DNA of 64,000 bases from the NCBI RefSeq assembly GCF_003443875.1, contig NZ_CP027482.1:3100001-3164000 (forward strand). Direction: 5' to 3'. This DNA is from Aeromicrobium sp. A1-2 (GTDB lineage Bacteria > Actinomycetota > Actinomycetes > Propionibacteriales > Nocardioidaceae). Made by a program: the position numbers and the translations under genes. The notes under the pieces were generated by a model that ran no database searches, was not told the DNA's origin, and was given only the letters and a program-made list of their open reading frames with translations. Positions 56,018 to 64,000 of this stretch are shown piece by piece (within the stretch, counting starts at the first letter, position 1; each line of letters starts with the position of its first letter).

Positions 56018-57241
56018 GTGAATCCACGTCGATTGAAGATGCTGAGCCTTGTCGCATCAGCCGCTGCCTGTGCACTCGTCCTGTCTGCGTGCCAAGCGGG
56101 CACTGACAGCGGTTCCAGCAGCAAGGACGGTGGCAAGTACGACATTGCCCTCAGTCTGAGCTATACCGGAAACGACTGGCAGGACAACGCCACCAACCTG
56201 GTCAAGGCCGCGGCGAAGACCGCGCCCTACGACAAGAAGGTCAACCTGCGCGTCGACATCGCCGGCAGCGAGGTGGGCAAGCAGATCCAGACGTTGAACA
56301 ACGAGATCTCCGCGGGCGTCGACGCGATCATCGTGTACCCGATCTCGCCGACAGCCCTGAACGCCACGATCAAGAAGGCCTGTGACGCCGGCATCATCGT
56401 CTACGCCTACGACAGCCTGGTCACCGAGCCGTGCGCTTACAACGTGCACATCGATCAGTACGAGTGGGGCGTAGTCAACGCGACCTGGCTGGCCGAAGAG
56501 CTCGGCGGGAAGGGTGACATCGCCGTGATCGATGGAGTTCCGGGCACCACGGTCGCCCTCGACCGGCAGAAGGGCCTCGATGACGTCCTGAAGAAGTACC
56601 CCGACATGAAGGTCGCGGGCAAGGCTCCGGGCGCCTGGGCGCAGGCTCAGGGCAAGACGGCATTCACCTCGATCGAGGCCGCGAACCCCAACCTGGACGG
56701 CATCTTCGCCCAGGCCGGCTGCTACGCCATCACGAAGTACCTGAACGACGGTGACAAGAAGGTGTTGCCCTGCGCCGGTGAGTACTCCAACGGTCACCAC
56801 GTGCAGATGCTTTCGCCCGAGGTGTGCAAAGAGGTCGACATAGACCCCAAGGAATGCCTGCACCTGCCCAGCATCTCTTCGGGCTCACCGGCCTATTCAG
56901 GCGAGCTGGCGTTCATCAACACCGTCCGACTCCTGGACGGCGAGAAGGTTGGTCGCAACACGATCCTGCCGCTGCCGAGCTTCACCACCGATGACCTTGA
57001 TGCGTTGGGTGCCAAGGGAGTCGGCGACGATCCGGCCAAGGGCGCTCTGGTGTTCACTCCGTCGAAGGCATCGCCGGGAATGTTCGGCTCCTTCTGGTCG
57101 CCGTTGGTCGAACAGGGACTGCTTGCCAACCTGAAGGGTGTCTCGGACAAGATCAGCGACGCCAAGCCGTGCGCCGAGGTCGAAGGCTGCAAGACGACCG
57201 ACAAGCTGACGTTCGACGATAACCACTCCGGTGGCAACTGA
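56018..57241 (+). CDS. Ribose-type ABC substrate-binding lipoprotein
   Basis: A 407-residue lipoprotein of the periplasmic-binding-like I family. The signal ends in the lipobox LSAC with Cys25. The sugar-binding fold shows YDIALSLSYTGNDWQDNATNLVKAA, GKQIQTLNNEISAGVDAIIVYPISPTALNATIKKACDAGIIVYAYDS and ATWLAEELGGKGDIAVIDGVPGT. Extra cysteines (AGCYAITKYLN, LPCAGEY, CKEVDIDPKECLHLP) could make disulfides and are not usual in RbsB/XylF proteins. The GTG at 56018 has AAGGGA upstream. It delivers solute to the ATPase/permeases downstream, but the ligand is not evident and need not be a sugar. Confidence 0.88.
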   Translation: MNPRRLKMLSLVASAAACALVLSACQAGTDSGSSSKDGGKYDIALSLSYTGNDWQDNATNLVKAAAKTAPYDKKVNLRVDIAGSEVGKQIQTLNNEISAGVDAIIVYPISPTALNATIKKACDAGIIVYAYDSLVTEPCAYNVHIDQYEWGVVNATWLAEELGGKGDIAVIDGVPGTTVALDRQKGLDDVLKKYPDMKVAGKAPGAWAQAQGKTAFTSIEAANPNLDGIFAQAGCYAITKYLNDGDKKVLPCAGEYSNGHHVQMLSPEVCKEVDIDPKECLHLPSISSGSPAYSGELAFINTVRLLDGEKVGRNTILPLPSFTTDDLDALGAKGVGDDPAKGALVFTPSKASPGMFGSFWSPLVEQGLLANLKGVSDKISDAKPCAEVEGCKTTDKLTFDDNHSGGN

Positions 57242-57244
57242 GCG

Positions 57245-58831
57245 ATGAGTGATTCTTCGCAGAAGGGCGACCACGGTTCCCAGGTAGAGGGCGCTGCCCT
57301 CGAAGTGCTGGGAGTGTCCAAGTCATATGGGGCAACAGTCGCCCTTCGCGAGGCGTCGTTCTCAGTCGCCTCGGGATCAATACACGCGTTGATCGGTGAG
57401 AACGGCGCCGGCAAGTCGACGTTGGTCAAGATCCTGAGCGGGTTGGTCGAACCGGACGAAGGAACGATCCGAGTGGGTGCGCAGGCCATCGGCCTGCGCA
57501 CCCCGCGGGCCGCCATCGCCGCAGGCGTTTCGACAGCCTTCCAGGAGCTGACCCTGGTTCCGAAGATGACGGTGGCGCAGAATCTCCTCCTCGGGCGTGA
57601 GCCCAGGAGCAGGCTGGGGTTGATCTCCGATGAGCGCATGAACCGCTTGGCGAGCGAGATCCTGGCCGAGTGGGACCTCCCTGACGTCAGCCCGACGGTT
57701 GCAACAGAAGACTTCGCCCTGGGCGTCCGTCAGCAGATCGAGCTGGTTCGCGCGTTCAGTCGCCACGGAGCGGTGCTGCTGCTGGACGAGCCGACGGCCG
57801 CTCTTGCTGCTTCGCAGGTGGATTGGCTTTTCGCTCAGATCCAGAAGGTGCGTGCCACGGGGGTCGCGATCGTGTTCATCTCGCACCGGATGGACGAGAT
57901 CCGTGACATCTGCGACGCAGGCACCGTTCTGCGAAACGGCCAGCAGGTATCAACCTTCAACGTGGCCGACGTCAGCGATGACGAAGTCATACAGATGATG
58001 GTGGGTCACTCGCTCGCCGAGCGCATCCACACCGAACCGCCTCACGTAGAACCCACGGGCACCCCGGTCCTCTCGGTCCGTCACCTGCAACGACGGGAAA
58101 TGGCCGACGTGTCGTTCGACCTGTACGAGGGCGAGGTCCTCGGACTCGCCGCGCTCCAGGGACATGGACAGCTGGAGCTGTTCAACACACTCTTCGGAGC
58201 CCTTCGTCCCAGTGGCGGCGAGATGTCCATCCGAGGCCGAAAGGTCCGCATCACCTCGCCGCGGCAGGCGGTCAGACACGGTCTGGGCATCAACCTGGTG
58301 CCCGAAGATCGCAAGGCCGAAGGTGTGCTGACCGGCATGAGCAGCCTCGTGAACGTGACCTTGCCGAACCTGCAGGGCTTCAGCCGATTCGGATTCCTGC
58401 GAAGGAAGCACGAGCGCGGCCGTGCGGCCGAGATCTTCAAGCTGCTCAACCTGCGACCCACCGCGATGCACAGCAACGTCGCAACCCTCAGTGGCGGCAA
58501 TCAGCAGAAGGTGGCGATCGGCAAGTGGATGCTGAGTCCGAGCGACATCCTGCTGATGTACGACCCCACGCGAGGTGTTGACGTCGGCACGAAGGCAGAG
58601 ATCTTCGACCTCATGCAATCCATGGCCGACGACGGACGGGCCATTCTCTTCTACTCAACCGATCTCGCCGAGCTCCTGGCGGTGTGCGGAAGGATCCTCG
58701 TGATGTACAAGGGCAAGGTCGTCGCGGACCTCACCGGAGCCGAGCGGAACCACAGCGCGGCACTCGCGGCCATGGTGGGCAGTGCCCAGTCTGCCGATCC
58801 GGCAAGCTCCACCAGCGAGCTGGTGCAGTGA
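57245..58831 (+). CDS. Double-domain ABC ATPase, RbsA/XylG type
   Basis: A 528-residue cytoplasmic ATPase with two nucleotide-binding domains. N-domain: Walker A GENGAGKST (51-59), altered signature ALGVRQQIELVRA (158-170), Walker B VLLLDEP. C-domain: degenerate Walker A (LAALQGHGQ), good signature LSGGNQQKV (415-423), and an altered Walker B LLMYDPTRGVD in which the usual Asp-Glu is Tyr-Asp. So one composite site may be the main hydrolytic one. It starts 3 bp after the lipoprotein gene and its TGA overlaps the first permease (TGATG). Confidence 0.93.
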   Translation: MSDSSQKGDHGSQVEGAALEVLGVSKSYGATVALREASFSVASGSIHALIGENGAGKSTLVKILSGLVEPDEGTIRVGAQAIGLRTPRAAIAAGVSTAFQELTLVPKMTVAQNLLLGREPRSRLGLISDERMNRLASEILAEWDLPDVSPTVATEDFALGVRQQIELVRAFSRHGAVLLLDEPTAALAASQVDWLFAQIQKVRATGVAIVFISHRMDEIRDICDAGTVLRNGQQVSTFNVADVSDDEVIQMMVGHSLAERIHTEPPHVEPTGTPVLSVRHLQRREMADVSFDLYEGEVLGLAALQGHGQLELFNTLFGALRPSGGEMSIRGRKVRITSPRQAVRHGLGINLVPEDRKAEGVLTGMSSLVNVTLPNLQGFSRFGFLRRKHERGRAAEIFKLLNLRPTAMHSNVATLSGGNQQKVAIGKWMLSPSDILLMYDPTRGVDVGTKAEIFDLMQSMADDGRAILFYSTDLAELLAVCGRILVMYKGKVVADLTGAERNHSAALAAMVGSAQSADPASSTSELVQ

Positions 58832-59910
58832 TGGGATCACTTTCGACGCACACCGCACCGCACTACCGGACCGGGATCAAGGCGCAGGTCAGCCGACACC
58901 TCAGGCGCGCCTCGGCATCGGGTGTGGTTGGCCCCTTGCTCGTCCTCGCCGTCCTCTTCGTCGTCTACGTCGTGGTACGCCCTGCGGTGGTGTACCTGCC
59001 GCAGTTCAACACGATGGCAAATGGTGGTGCTGGGCTGGCCATCGCTGCTGCCGGCGGAGCGGTGGTGATCCTGATTGGCGGCTTCGATCTCTCAGTAGGT
59101 GCCGTCATCTCCCTGGTGAATGTCATCGTGGCCACGAGGATCACGGACTCGGTCGGCTCCGAGCTGACGATGATCGGGCTGGCCATCCTGATCGGCGCCG
59201 GAGCGGGTCTCATCAATGGCCTCCTGGTGACCTTCCTCCAGATCCCATCGATCGTTGCCACCCTTGCCATGTCGTTCTTCGGGGGCGGTGCTGCGCTTCT
59301 TGTGCTGGCGCAGCCGGGCGGATCGGTCCCCTCGGGGTTCGTGTCCGCCTTCACCGGGAACGTCGGAAATGCGATCCCGGCCTCGGTGATCCTGCTGCTG
59401 CTGATCTCGATCGTGTGGCTGCTGATCAAGCGGACCGGATTCGGGCTCGGCCTGTACGCGGTCGGCGGCGAGGTCAACGCCGCGGTGTCCAACGGTGTGA
59501 AGGTGCGGCAGGTGCAGATCATGGCCTACAGCCTTGCCGGCGCGCTCTACGGCGTGGCTGCGATCTTCCTGACCGCACAGACCTCAAGCGGCGACCCACG
59601 CATCGGACAGCCGATGTTGCTCAACGTGTTCGCAGCGATCGTCATCGGTGGCGTCCTGCTCGGCGGCGGCAAGGGTGACCTCGTCGGGGCCATCATCGGT
59701 GCGTACATCCTCTACGTCGTCACCGACGTGCTGTTCGCGCTCGGCGTTTCGTCCTTCTACTCGGCCATCCTCAACGGCGTGCTCCTGCTGATGGCGGTCG
59801 TCGTGACCGCTCTGCCGAGCGTCCGAAAATGGCAATGGTTGCAGAACAGGTCGAGACCTCCTGTGTCCATGGTCGACGAGGCAGACGCAGCACGGGGAGC
59901 GAGCAGATGA
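58831..59910 (+). CDS. Ribose-type ABC permease 1
   Basis: A 359-residue permease with about nine helices. Family markers are GLAIAAAGGAVVILIGGFDLSVGAVISLVNVIVA (the GG-X-DLSVG motif), GAGAGLINGLLVTFLQIPSIVATLAMSFFGGG, and the cytoplasmic loop GLYAVGGEVNAAVSNGVKVRQVQIMAYSLAGALYG. It begins at the TGATG junction with the ATPase gene and overlaps permease 2 by 4 bp, so both permeases and the ATPase are coupled into one importer. Confidence 0.92.
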   Translation: MGSLSTHTAPHYRTGIKAQVSRHLRRASASGVVGPLLVLAVLFVVYVVVRPAVVYLPQFNTMANGGAGLAIAAAGGAVVILIGGFDLSVGAVISLVNVIVATRITDSVGSELTMIGLAILIGAGAGLINGLLVTFLQIPSIVATLAMSFFGGGAALLVLAQPGGSVPSGFVSAFTGNVGNAIPASVILLLLISIVWLLIKRTGFGLGLYAVGGEVNAAVSNGVKVRQVQIMAYSLAGALYGVAAIFLTAQTSSGDPRIGQPMLLNVFAAIVIGGVLLGGGKGDLVGAIIGAYILYVVTDVLFALGVSSFYSAILNGVLLLMAVVVTALPSVRKWQWLQNRSRPPVSMVDEADAARGASR

Positions 59911-60941
59911 GCCAGCTACTTGGACCCAACCGATCCAGCGACGACGACAGCGCCGATCCGCAGCAGTCCAGCGACAAGCGGACGACCGGACTGCGTTCGT
60001 GGGGCATCGGAGCGCAGGGAAAGACGGTCATCGGGGTCTATGTCTTCCTGTTGATCCTGATCCTTGCCTCGCGATTCGTCAGCCCTTCCTTCGGGTCGAT
60101 CTCCTTCACCAAGACCGTGGTGGTGCTGTCTGCCTTCACCATCATTGCCTCGTTCGGGCAATACATCGTCGTCGTGACCGGCGGTCTCGATCTGTCGATC
60201 CCGGGGGTGATGTCGGTCGGTGGGCTGCTCATCACCGGATTGTCACTGGGACAGAACTCTCGTCTCTGGTGGGCCGTTCCGATCGTCCTGGGAGTGGGAT
60301 TCCTGATCGGTGCCGTGAATGGCATCGGCGTGGTCTATCTGAAGATCTCGCCAGTGATCATGACCCTGGCGGCCAACGTCATCCTGGGTGGCGTGGTCCT
60401 GGTCTACACCGATGGCACGCCACGAGGCAGCACACCGCCATTCCTGGTCGAGTTGATCCAGGGACGATTGTTCGGAGGGGCGCTTCCCAAGGTGATCGTC
60501 GGGCTGGTCGTGTTCATGATCATCGGGTCGATCCTGATGAATCAGACCTCGTTCGGTCGCCGGGTGTATGCGGTCGGGAGCAACCCCCGGGTCGCCTACC
60601 TTTCCGGTGTACGCGTCAACCTGATCATGATCCTGGTCTATGCGATCAGTGGCTTCTGCGCGGCGCTGGCCGGCATGGCGCTGGCCGCCTACAGCAACAA
60701 CAGCTTCCTGGGGATGGGTGATCCCTACCTGCTGCTGAGTCTGGCCGCAGTCGTCGTGGGCGGTACCAGCATCTTGGGCGGGCGCGGGCTCTTCGTGGGC
60801 GTCGTGGGTGGCGCCATCATCCTGACGACCATCACCACCACCCTCGCGGGGACATCGATCCCTGACTCGGCGCGCGACATGGTCATCGCCGTGGTCATTC
60901 TGGCCGCCGTCATCGTGGCCAGGCAGGAAAAGCTGGACTGA
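59907..60941 (+). CDS. Ribose-type ABC permease 2
   Basis: A 344-residue permease of the same family as its neighbour: VTGGLDLSIPGVMSVGGLLITGLS, GAVNGIGVVYLKISPVIMTLAANVILGG, and RRVYAVGSNPRVAYLSGVRVNLIMILVYAISGFCAALAGM. The first 35 residues are polar and cytoplasmic. Two different permeases suggest a heterodimeric pore. GGGGAG precedes the ATG. A 58-bp gap separates it from the cyclase-family gene. Confidence 0.92.
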   Translation: MSQLLGPNRSSDDDSADPQQSSDKRTTGLRSWGIGAQGKTVIGVYVFLLILILASRFVSPSFGSISFTKTVVVLSAFTIIASFGQYIVVVTGGLDLSIPGVMSVGGLLITGLSLGQNSRLWWAVPIVLGVGFLIGAVNGIGVVYLKISPVIMTLAANVILGGVVLVYTDGTPRGSTPPFLVELIQGRLFGGALPKVIVGLVVFMIIGSILMNQTSFGRRVYAVGSNPRVAYLSGVRVNLIMILVYAISGFCAALAGMALAAYSNNSFLGMGDPYLLLSLAAVVVGGTSILGGRGLFVGVVGGAIILTTITTTLAGTSIPDSARDMVIAVVILAAVIVARQEKLD

Positions 60942-60999
60942 GCGCGGCCTTCACCCACTGAAGCGCACGTCGGACATCAACGATAATTGGAGGAGCAAT

Positions 61000-61962
61000 A
61001 TGAGCACGTCAGGTTCCAATCTGGACATCAACACGGTCCTGGAAAAGTCTGCCAAGTACCGGAACTGGGGCAAGTGGGGCAGCGAGGACGAGCTCGGCTC
61101 GGGCAACTACGTGACAGCGGAGACGATCGCCCGGGCCGCCACGCTGGTCAAGAAGGGCAGCGTGTTCTCGCTGGCCCTGCCACTGGACTCCAAGGGCCCG
61201 ATGGACGGAAGCTTCGACCGGGTCAACCCGATCCACCTGATGATGCAGGACGGCGGCGACATCGCGGCCGGTGGTCAGGACCACCTCGCGACACTGCGCT
61301 ACACCGACGACTCGGTCTACCTGGTCCTGCAGAGCTCGACGCAGTGGGATGCGCTGTCGCACATCTACCACGACGGAAAGATGTACAACGACTACGGCCT
61401 CGAGATGGTGACGAGCCAGGGTGCGCACAAGAACAGCATCACCAACATGAAGGATCGTGCTGTCGGGCGCGGAGTTCTGCTGGACATCGCTCGGTACAAG
61501 GGCAAGAAGAGCCTGGATGTCAGCGAGCCGATCTCGAACGAGGATCTCGAGGGTTGTGCCGCAGCAGAAGGCGTCGAGATCGGGGAGGGCGACTTCGTCC
61601 TGGTCCGGACCGGGCAGATGCAGCAGCGACGTGATGCCGGAAGCTGGGGTGACTTCGCCGGCGGTCCGGCACCGGGACTCGCCATCAGTGCCTCGGACTT
61701 CTTCTGCCCGCGCCACGTCACCGCTGTCGCCACCGACACGTGGGGCACAGAGGTCCTGCCGAACGAGACGCCTGATGTCTTCCAGCCGCTTCACATCATC
61801 ATGCTGGTCAACGCGGGAATCTACCTCGGTGAGATGTGGGACATGGAAGAGCTCGCGGCCGACTGCGCCGCGGATGGAGTCTACGAGTTCATGCTCGTGG
61901 CGCCGCCGCTCACAGTGACGGGATCGGTTGGATCACCCGTCAATCCCCAGGCCATCAAGTGA
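61000..61962 (+). CDS. Cyclase-family (PF04199-like) metal-dependent hydrolase
   Basis: A 320-residue enzyme of the kynurenine formamidase/cyclase superfamily, large subtype. Blocks are KWGSEDELGSGNYVTAETI, SVYLVLQSSTQWDALSHIYHDGKMYN, RGVLLDIARYKGKKSLDVSEPIS, GDFVLVRTGQM and the GPAPGLAIS segment. In the metal motif HXGTHXDXXXH only Asp117 and His121 (WDALSH) are kept; the His positions before are Gln111 and Gln115. The reaction is probably hydrolysis of a cyclic amide, lactone or similar bond; the substrate is unknown. GGAGGA precedes the ATG. It overlaps the ligase gene by 4 bp. Confidence 0.85.
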   Translation: MSTSGSNLDINTVLEKSAKYRNWGKWGSEDELGSGNYVTAETIARAATLVKKGSVFSLALPLDSKGPMDGSFDRVNPIHLMMQDGGDIAAGGQDHLATLRYTDDSVYLVLQSSTQWDALSHIYHDGKMYNDYGLEMVTSQGAHKNSITNMKDRAVGRGVLLDIARYKGKKSLDVSEPISNEDLEGCAAAEGVEIGEGDFVLVRTGQMQQRRDAGSWGDFAGGPAPGLAISASDFFCPRHVTAVATDTWGTEVLPNETPDVFQPLHIIMLVNAGIYLGEMWDMEELAADCAADGVYEFMLVAPPLTVTGSVGSPVNPQAIK

Positions 61963-63665
61963 CGGGGCTCGAGGGCACGACGCCGAGCACGTCGCCACCG
62001 GGCGGGGGGCCGAAACCATGGCTGAAGCTGTACGACGAGGGCCAGCCGAACCATATCGAGATCGAGTACGAGAACGCCCTGGAGATGTTCAAGGCCTCGG
62101 TCGATCGCTCACCGGACTCGGCGCTGATCACCTACTTCGACACCACCATCTCGGTGTCGGAGGTGGACCACCTCAGCGACTCCCTTGCCTGCGGGCTGCT
62201 GGCGCAAGGCATCGGGAACGGTGACCGGGTGGCGGTCTACCTGCAGAACGTGCCGCAGTACCTGATCAGCCTGATAGCGATCTGGAAGGTGGGTGGAATC
62301 CTGGTATCGATCAACCCCATGTACCGGGGTCACGAGGTGGAAGCACTGCTCAACGACTCGGGCGCTGTGGCACTGGTGTGTCTGGAGGATCTGTATCGCG
62401 ATGTCGCGGCCGACGTGATCGCCAAGACGGATGTGCGACTCGCGCTCACCACGTCGGAGCTGGAGTTCCAGGAGGATTCCAGCCGGCCGATCTTTGCCGG
62501 GATCGAGCGGCATCGCGAGGAGGGCACCATGGACTTCCTCGAGCTGATCGAAGCGCACCGAGGTGAGGTTCCGCCGGCGGTGCAGCTGAGTGGGGACAGC
62601 GTCGCCTTCTTGACCTACACGTCGGGCACGACGGGTCCGTCAAAGGGTGCGATGAACAGCCACTCCAACGTCGTGTTCACGGCGCAGGCCTACCGGGACT
62701 GGGTGGATCTCACCAGCGATGACGTGGTCCTGGGTGTGGCTCCGCTGTTCCACATCACCGGATTGATCGGCCACATGGCGCTGTGCCTGCTGATGCCGGC
62801 TCGACTGGTGTTCGGCTATCGGTTCGACCCTTCGGTCGTCCTGGAGTCGATCGAGTCGAACAAGACCACCTTCACCATCGGTGCGATCACGGTGTTCACG
62901 GCCCTGATGAATCATCCGGAGTTCGAAGGCCGGGACCTGTCCTCACTCAAGAAGATCTACACGGGGGGGCAGTCTGTGCCGCCCTCGATCGTCGAGGAGT
63001 TCGAACGCCGCACCGGCGCCTACATCCATGTCGCGTACGGCCTGACCGAGTCGACGTCGCCGTCGCACTTCGTGCCCCTGCACGGTCGTTCGCCCGTCGA
63101 TCAGGACTCGGGTGCGCTGTCGGTCGGAGTGCCGATCTACAACACCACCGCGTCGATCGTCGACGAGAATGGCGAAGACCTGCCACCCGGCCGGGTGGGC
63201 GAGATCTGCTTGTCGGGCCCGCAGATCGTCCAGGGCTACTGGCGCAAGGAGGCAGAGACCGCACACGCCTTCAGGGATGGACGATTCTTCACCGGTGACG
63301 TGGGGTTGATGGACGAGCAGGGCTGGTTCTACGTCGTCGATCGCAAGAAGGACATGATCAATGCCTCGGGCTACAAGGTGTGGCCGCGTGAGGTCGAGGA
63401 CGTGCTGTACGAGCACCCCGCCGTCCGCGAAGCAGCGGTCATTGGTGTTCCGGACGAGTATCGCGGCGAGACGGTCATGGCGTTCGTGAGTCTGCGGCCA
63501 GGACTCACGGCGACGGCCGACGAGCTCAAGGCCTTCTGCAAGGAACGAATCGCCGCCTACAAGTATCCGCGCGTCATCGAGTTCATGGATGAGCTGCCGA
63601 AGACCGTCACGGGCAAGATCCTCCGTCGAGAGCTTCGGACGCTGCCCGTCGCCGAGACGAAGTGA
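61959..63665 (+). CDS. Class I adenylate-forming acyl-CoA ligase
   Basis: A 568-residue AMP-forming ligase that activates a carboxylate to its CoA ester. The P-loop is TYTSGTTGPSKGAMNSH (219-235), the adenine motif YGLTEST (360-366), then FTGDVGLMDEQGWFYVVDRKKDMINASGYKVWPREVE, and the catalytic Lys553 in TVTGKILRREL. The pocket segment APLFHITGLIGHMALCLLMP is hydrophobic, pointing to a medium-chain, aryl or alicyclic acid. GTG start sits on the cyclase stop (GTGA), so it is translated with the hydrolase whose product it probably activates. Confidence 0.92.
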   Translation: MTGLEGTTPSTSPPGGGPKPWLKLYDEGQPNHIEIEYENALEMFKASVDRSPDSALITYFDTTISVSEVDHLSDSLACGLLAQGIGNGDRVAVYLQNVPQYLISLIAIWKVGGILVSINPMYRGHEVEALLNDSGAVALVCLEDLYRDVAADVIAKTDVRLALTTSELEFQEDSSRPIFAGIERHREEGTMDFLELIEAHRGEVPPAVQLSGDSVAFLTYTSGTTGPSKGAMNSHSNVVFTAQAYRDWVDLTSDDVVLGVAPLFHITGLIGHMALCLLMPARLVFGYRFDPSVVLESIESNKTTFTIGAITVFTALMNHPEFEGRDLSSLKKIYTGGQSVPPSIVEEFERRTGAYIHVAYGLTESTSPSHFVPLHGRSPVDQDSGALSVGVPIYNTTASIVDENGEDLPPGRVGEICLSGPQIVQGYWRKEAETAHAFRDGRFFTGDVGLMDEQGWFYVVDRKKDMINASGYKVWPREVEDVLYEHPAVREAAVIGVPDEYRGETVMAFVSLRPGLTATADELKAFCKERIAAYKYPRVIEFMDELPKTVTGKILRRELRTLPVAETK

Positions 63666-63695
63666 CGGCCTAGCCACCCGCAACATCTCGGCAAC

Positions 63696-63733
63696 GACGA
63701 GGCCCCGGCGAGAACCTCACCGGGGCCGTCGTC
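63696..63733. terminator. Terminator between ligase and trxA
   Basis: GGCCCCGG (63701-63708) pairs with CCGGGGCC (63720-63727), extended inward by GAG/CTC and outward by GACGA/TCGTC with a bulge. It lies between two convergent genes and probably stops both. Confidence 0.75.
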
Positions 63734-63758
63734 TGCTGCAGGTCAGGTCTGCTGCTGG

Positions 63759-64000
63759 TCAGGCAGTGTGCTCCTCGAGCTCACTGAGGATCGCACTCTT
63801 GGGCCGAACGCCGACGATCGACCGGACGACCTCGCCCTTGTAGTACAGGTTCATGGTCGGCAGTCCGGTCACGCGATACTGCGCCGGGGTGACCGGGTTC
63901 GCATCCGCGTCCATCTTGACGATCGTGAGCTTGTCGCCCTTTTCGCCGGCGATCTCCTCGAGGATCGGAGCCAGCTGACGGCACGGGCCGCACCAGCTCG
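63759..64000 (-). CDS. trxA: Thioredoxin, C-terminal part (cut by window edge)
   Basis: Eighty codons of a thioredoxin are visible on the minus strand. The active site WCGPCRQLAPILEEIA is complete with both redox cysteines, followed by LTIVKMDADANPVTPAQYRVTGLPTMNLYYKGEVV with the cis-Pro at TGLPT, and a normal C-terminus. The N-terminus lies outside the window. trxA near parB is the usual actinobacterial origin context (with trxB), so the operon between them looks inserted. Confidence 0.95.
   Translation of the reverse strand, partial: SWCGPCRQLAPILEEIAGEKGDKLTIVKMDADANPVTPAQYRVTGLPTMNLYYKGEVVRSIVGVRPKSAILSELEEHTA

Overview
The window is chromosomal DNA from a high-GC Gram-positive bacterium (Actinobacteria). 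It reads like a Nocardioidaceae-type genome such as Aeromicrobium or Nocardioides; that is inference, not a database match. Supporting signs are mycothiol-dependent formaldehyde oxidation (mscR), WhiB, CrgA, FhaA/FhaB/PstP/RodA/PbpA/PknB, DUF3566 and DLW-39 family genes, and GTP-dependent PEP carboxykinase. Many genes lack a Shine-Dalgarno sequence and start 6-7 bases after a TANNNT box.

The window holds the replication origin. In order, 38.0-55.5 kb carries: tRNA-Ala, DLW-39, tRNA-Ile, DUF3566, gyrA, gyrB (minus strand); a PAP2 gene (plus); DUF721/DciA-like, recF, gnd, dnaN, oriC, dnaA (minus); then rpmH, rnpA, yidD, yidC, jag, rsmG, parA, parB (plus). The dnaN-dnaA gap has several DnaA-box-like sites. 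Two abutting boxes are followed by TAG triplets that resemble the DnaA-trio unwinding element. Two parS sites lie in and just after rsmG.

Left part, 0-12.2 kb: a transporter/LysR pair, a drug exporter with its TetR repressor and operator, small conserved genes, a methyltransferase, an enoyl-CoA hydratase-like gene, a secreted beta-propeller protein, WhiB, an ArsR regulator divergent from pckG, and a CoA-transferase. 12.2-21.1 kb: a possible gene remnant, tRNA-Leu, and the cell wall/division phospho-signalling operon fhaA-fhaB-pstP-rodA-pbpA-pknB (no pknA), then DUF881 and crgA. 21.1-25.9 kb: rhomboid protease, cyclophilin, SURF1 and glyA. 26.1-31.6 kb: an oligopeptide-type ABC importer whose second permease and both ATPases are one 887-residue protein. 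31.6-38.0 kb: an SGNH hydrolase, DinB, DUF2236, a three-gene envelope cassette, and the mscR formaldehyde module.

Right end, 55.5-63.7 kb: between parB and trxA lies a likely accessory operon. It encodes a ribose-type ABC importer (lipoprotein, double ATPase, two permeases), a cyclase-family hydrolase and an acyl-CoA ligase, the last two in overlapping frames. A repeat-rich, relatively AT-rich stretch precedes it. The gene set suggests uptake, hydrolysis and CoA activation of an unidentified carboxylic or cyclic compound. This is the best candidate in the window for an undescribed metabolic system. The other strong signal is a pair of near-identical intergenic elements (21.1 and 37.8 kb), each built from a DnaA box, a central TGTGCACA and an opposing DnaA-like box with the same spacing.
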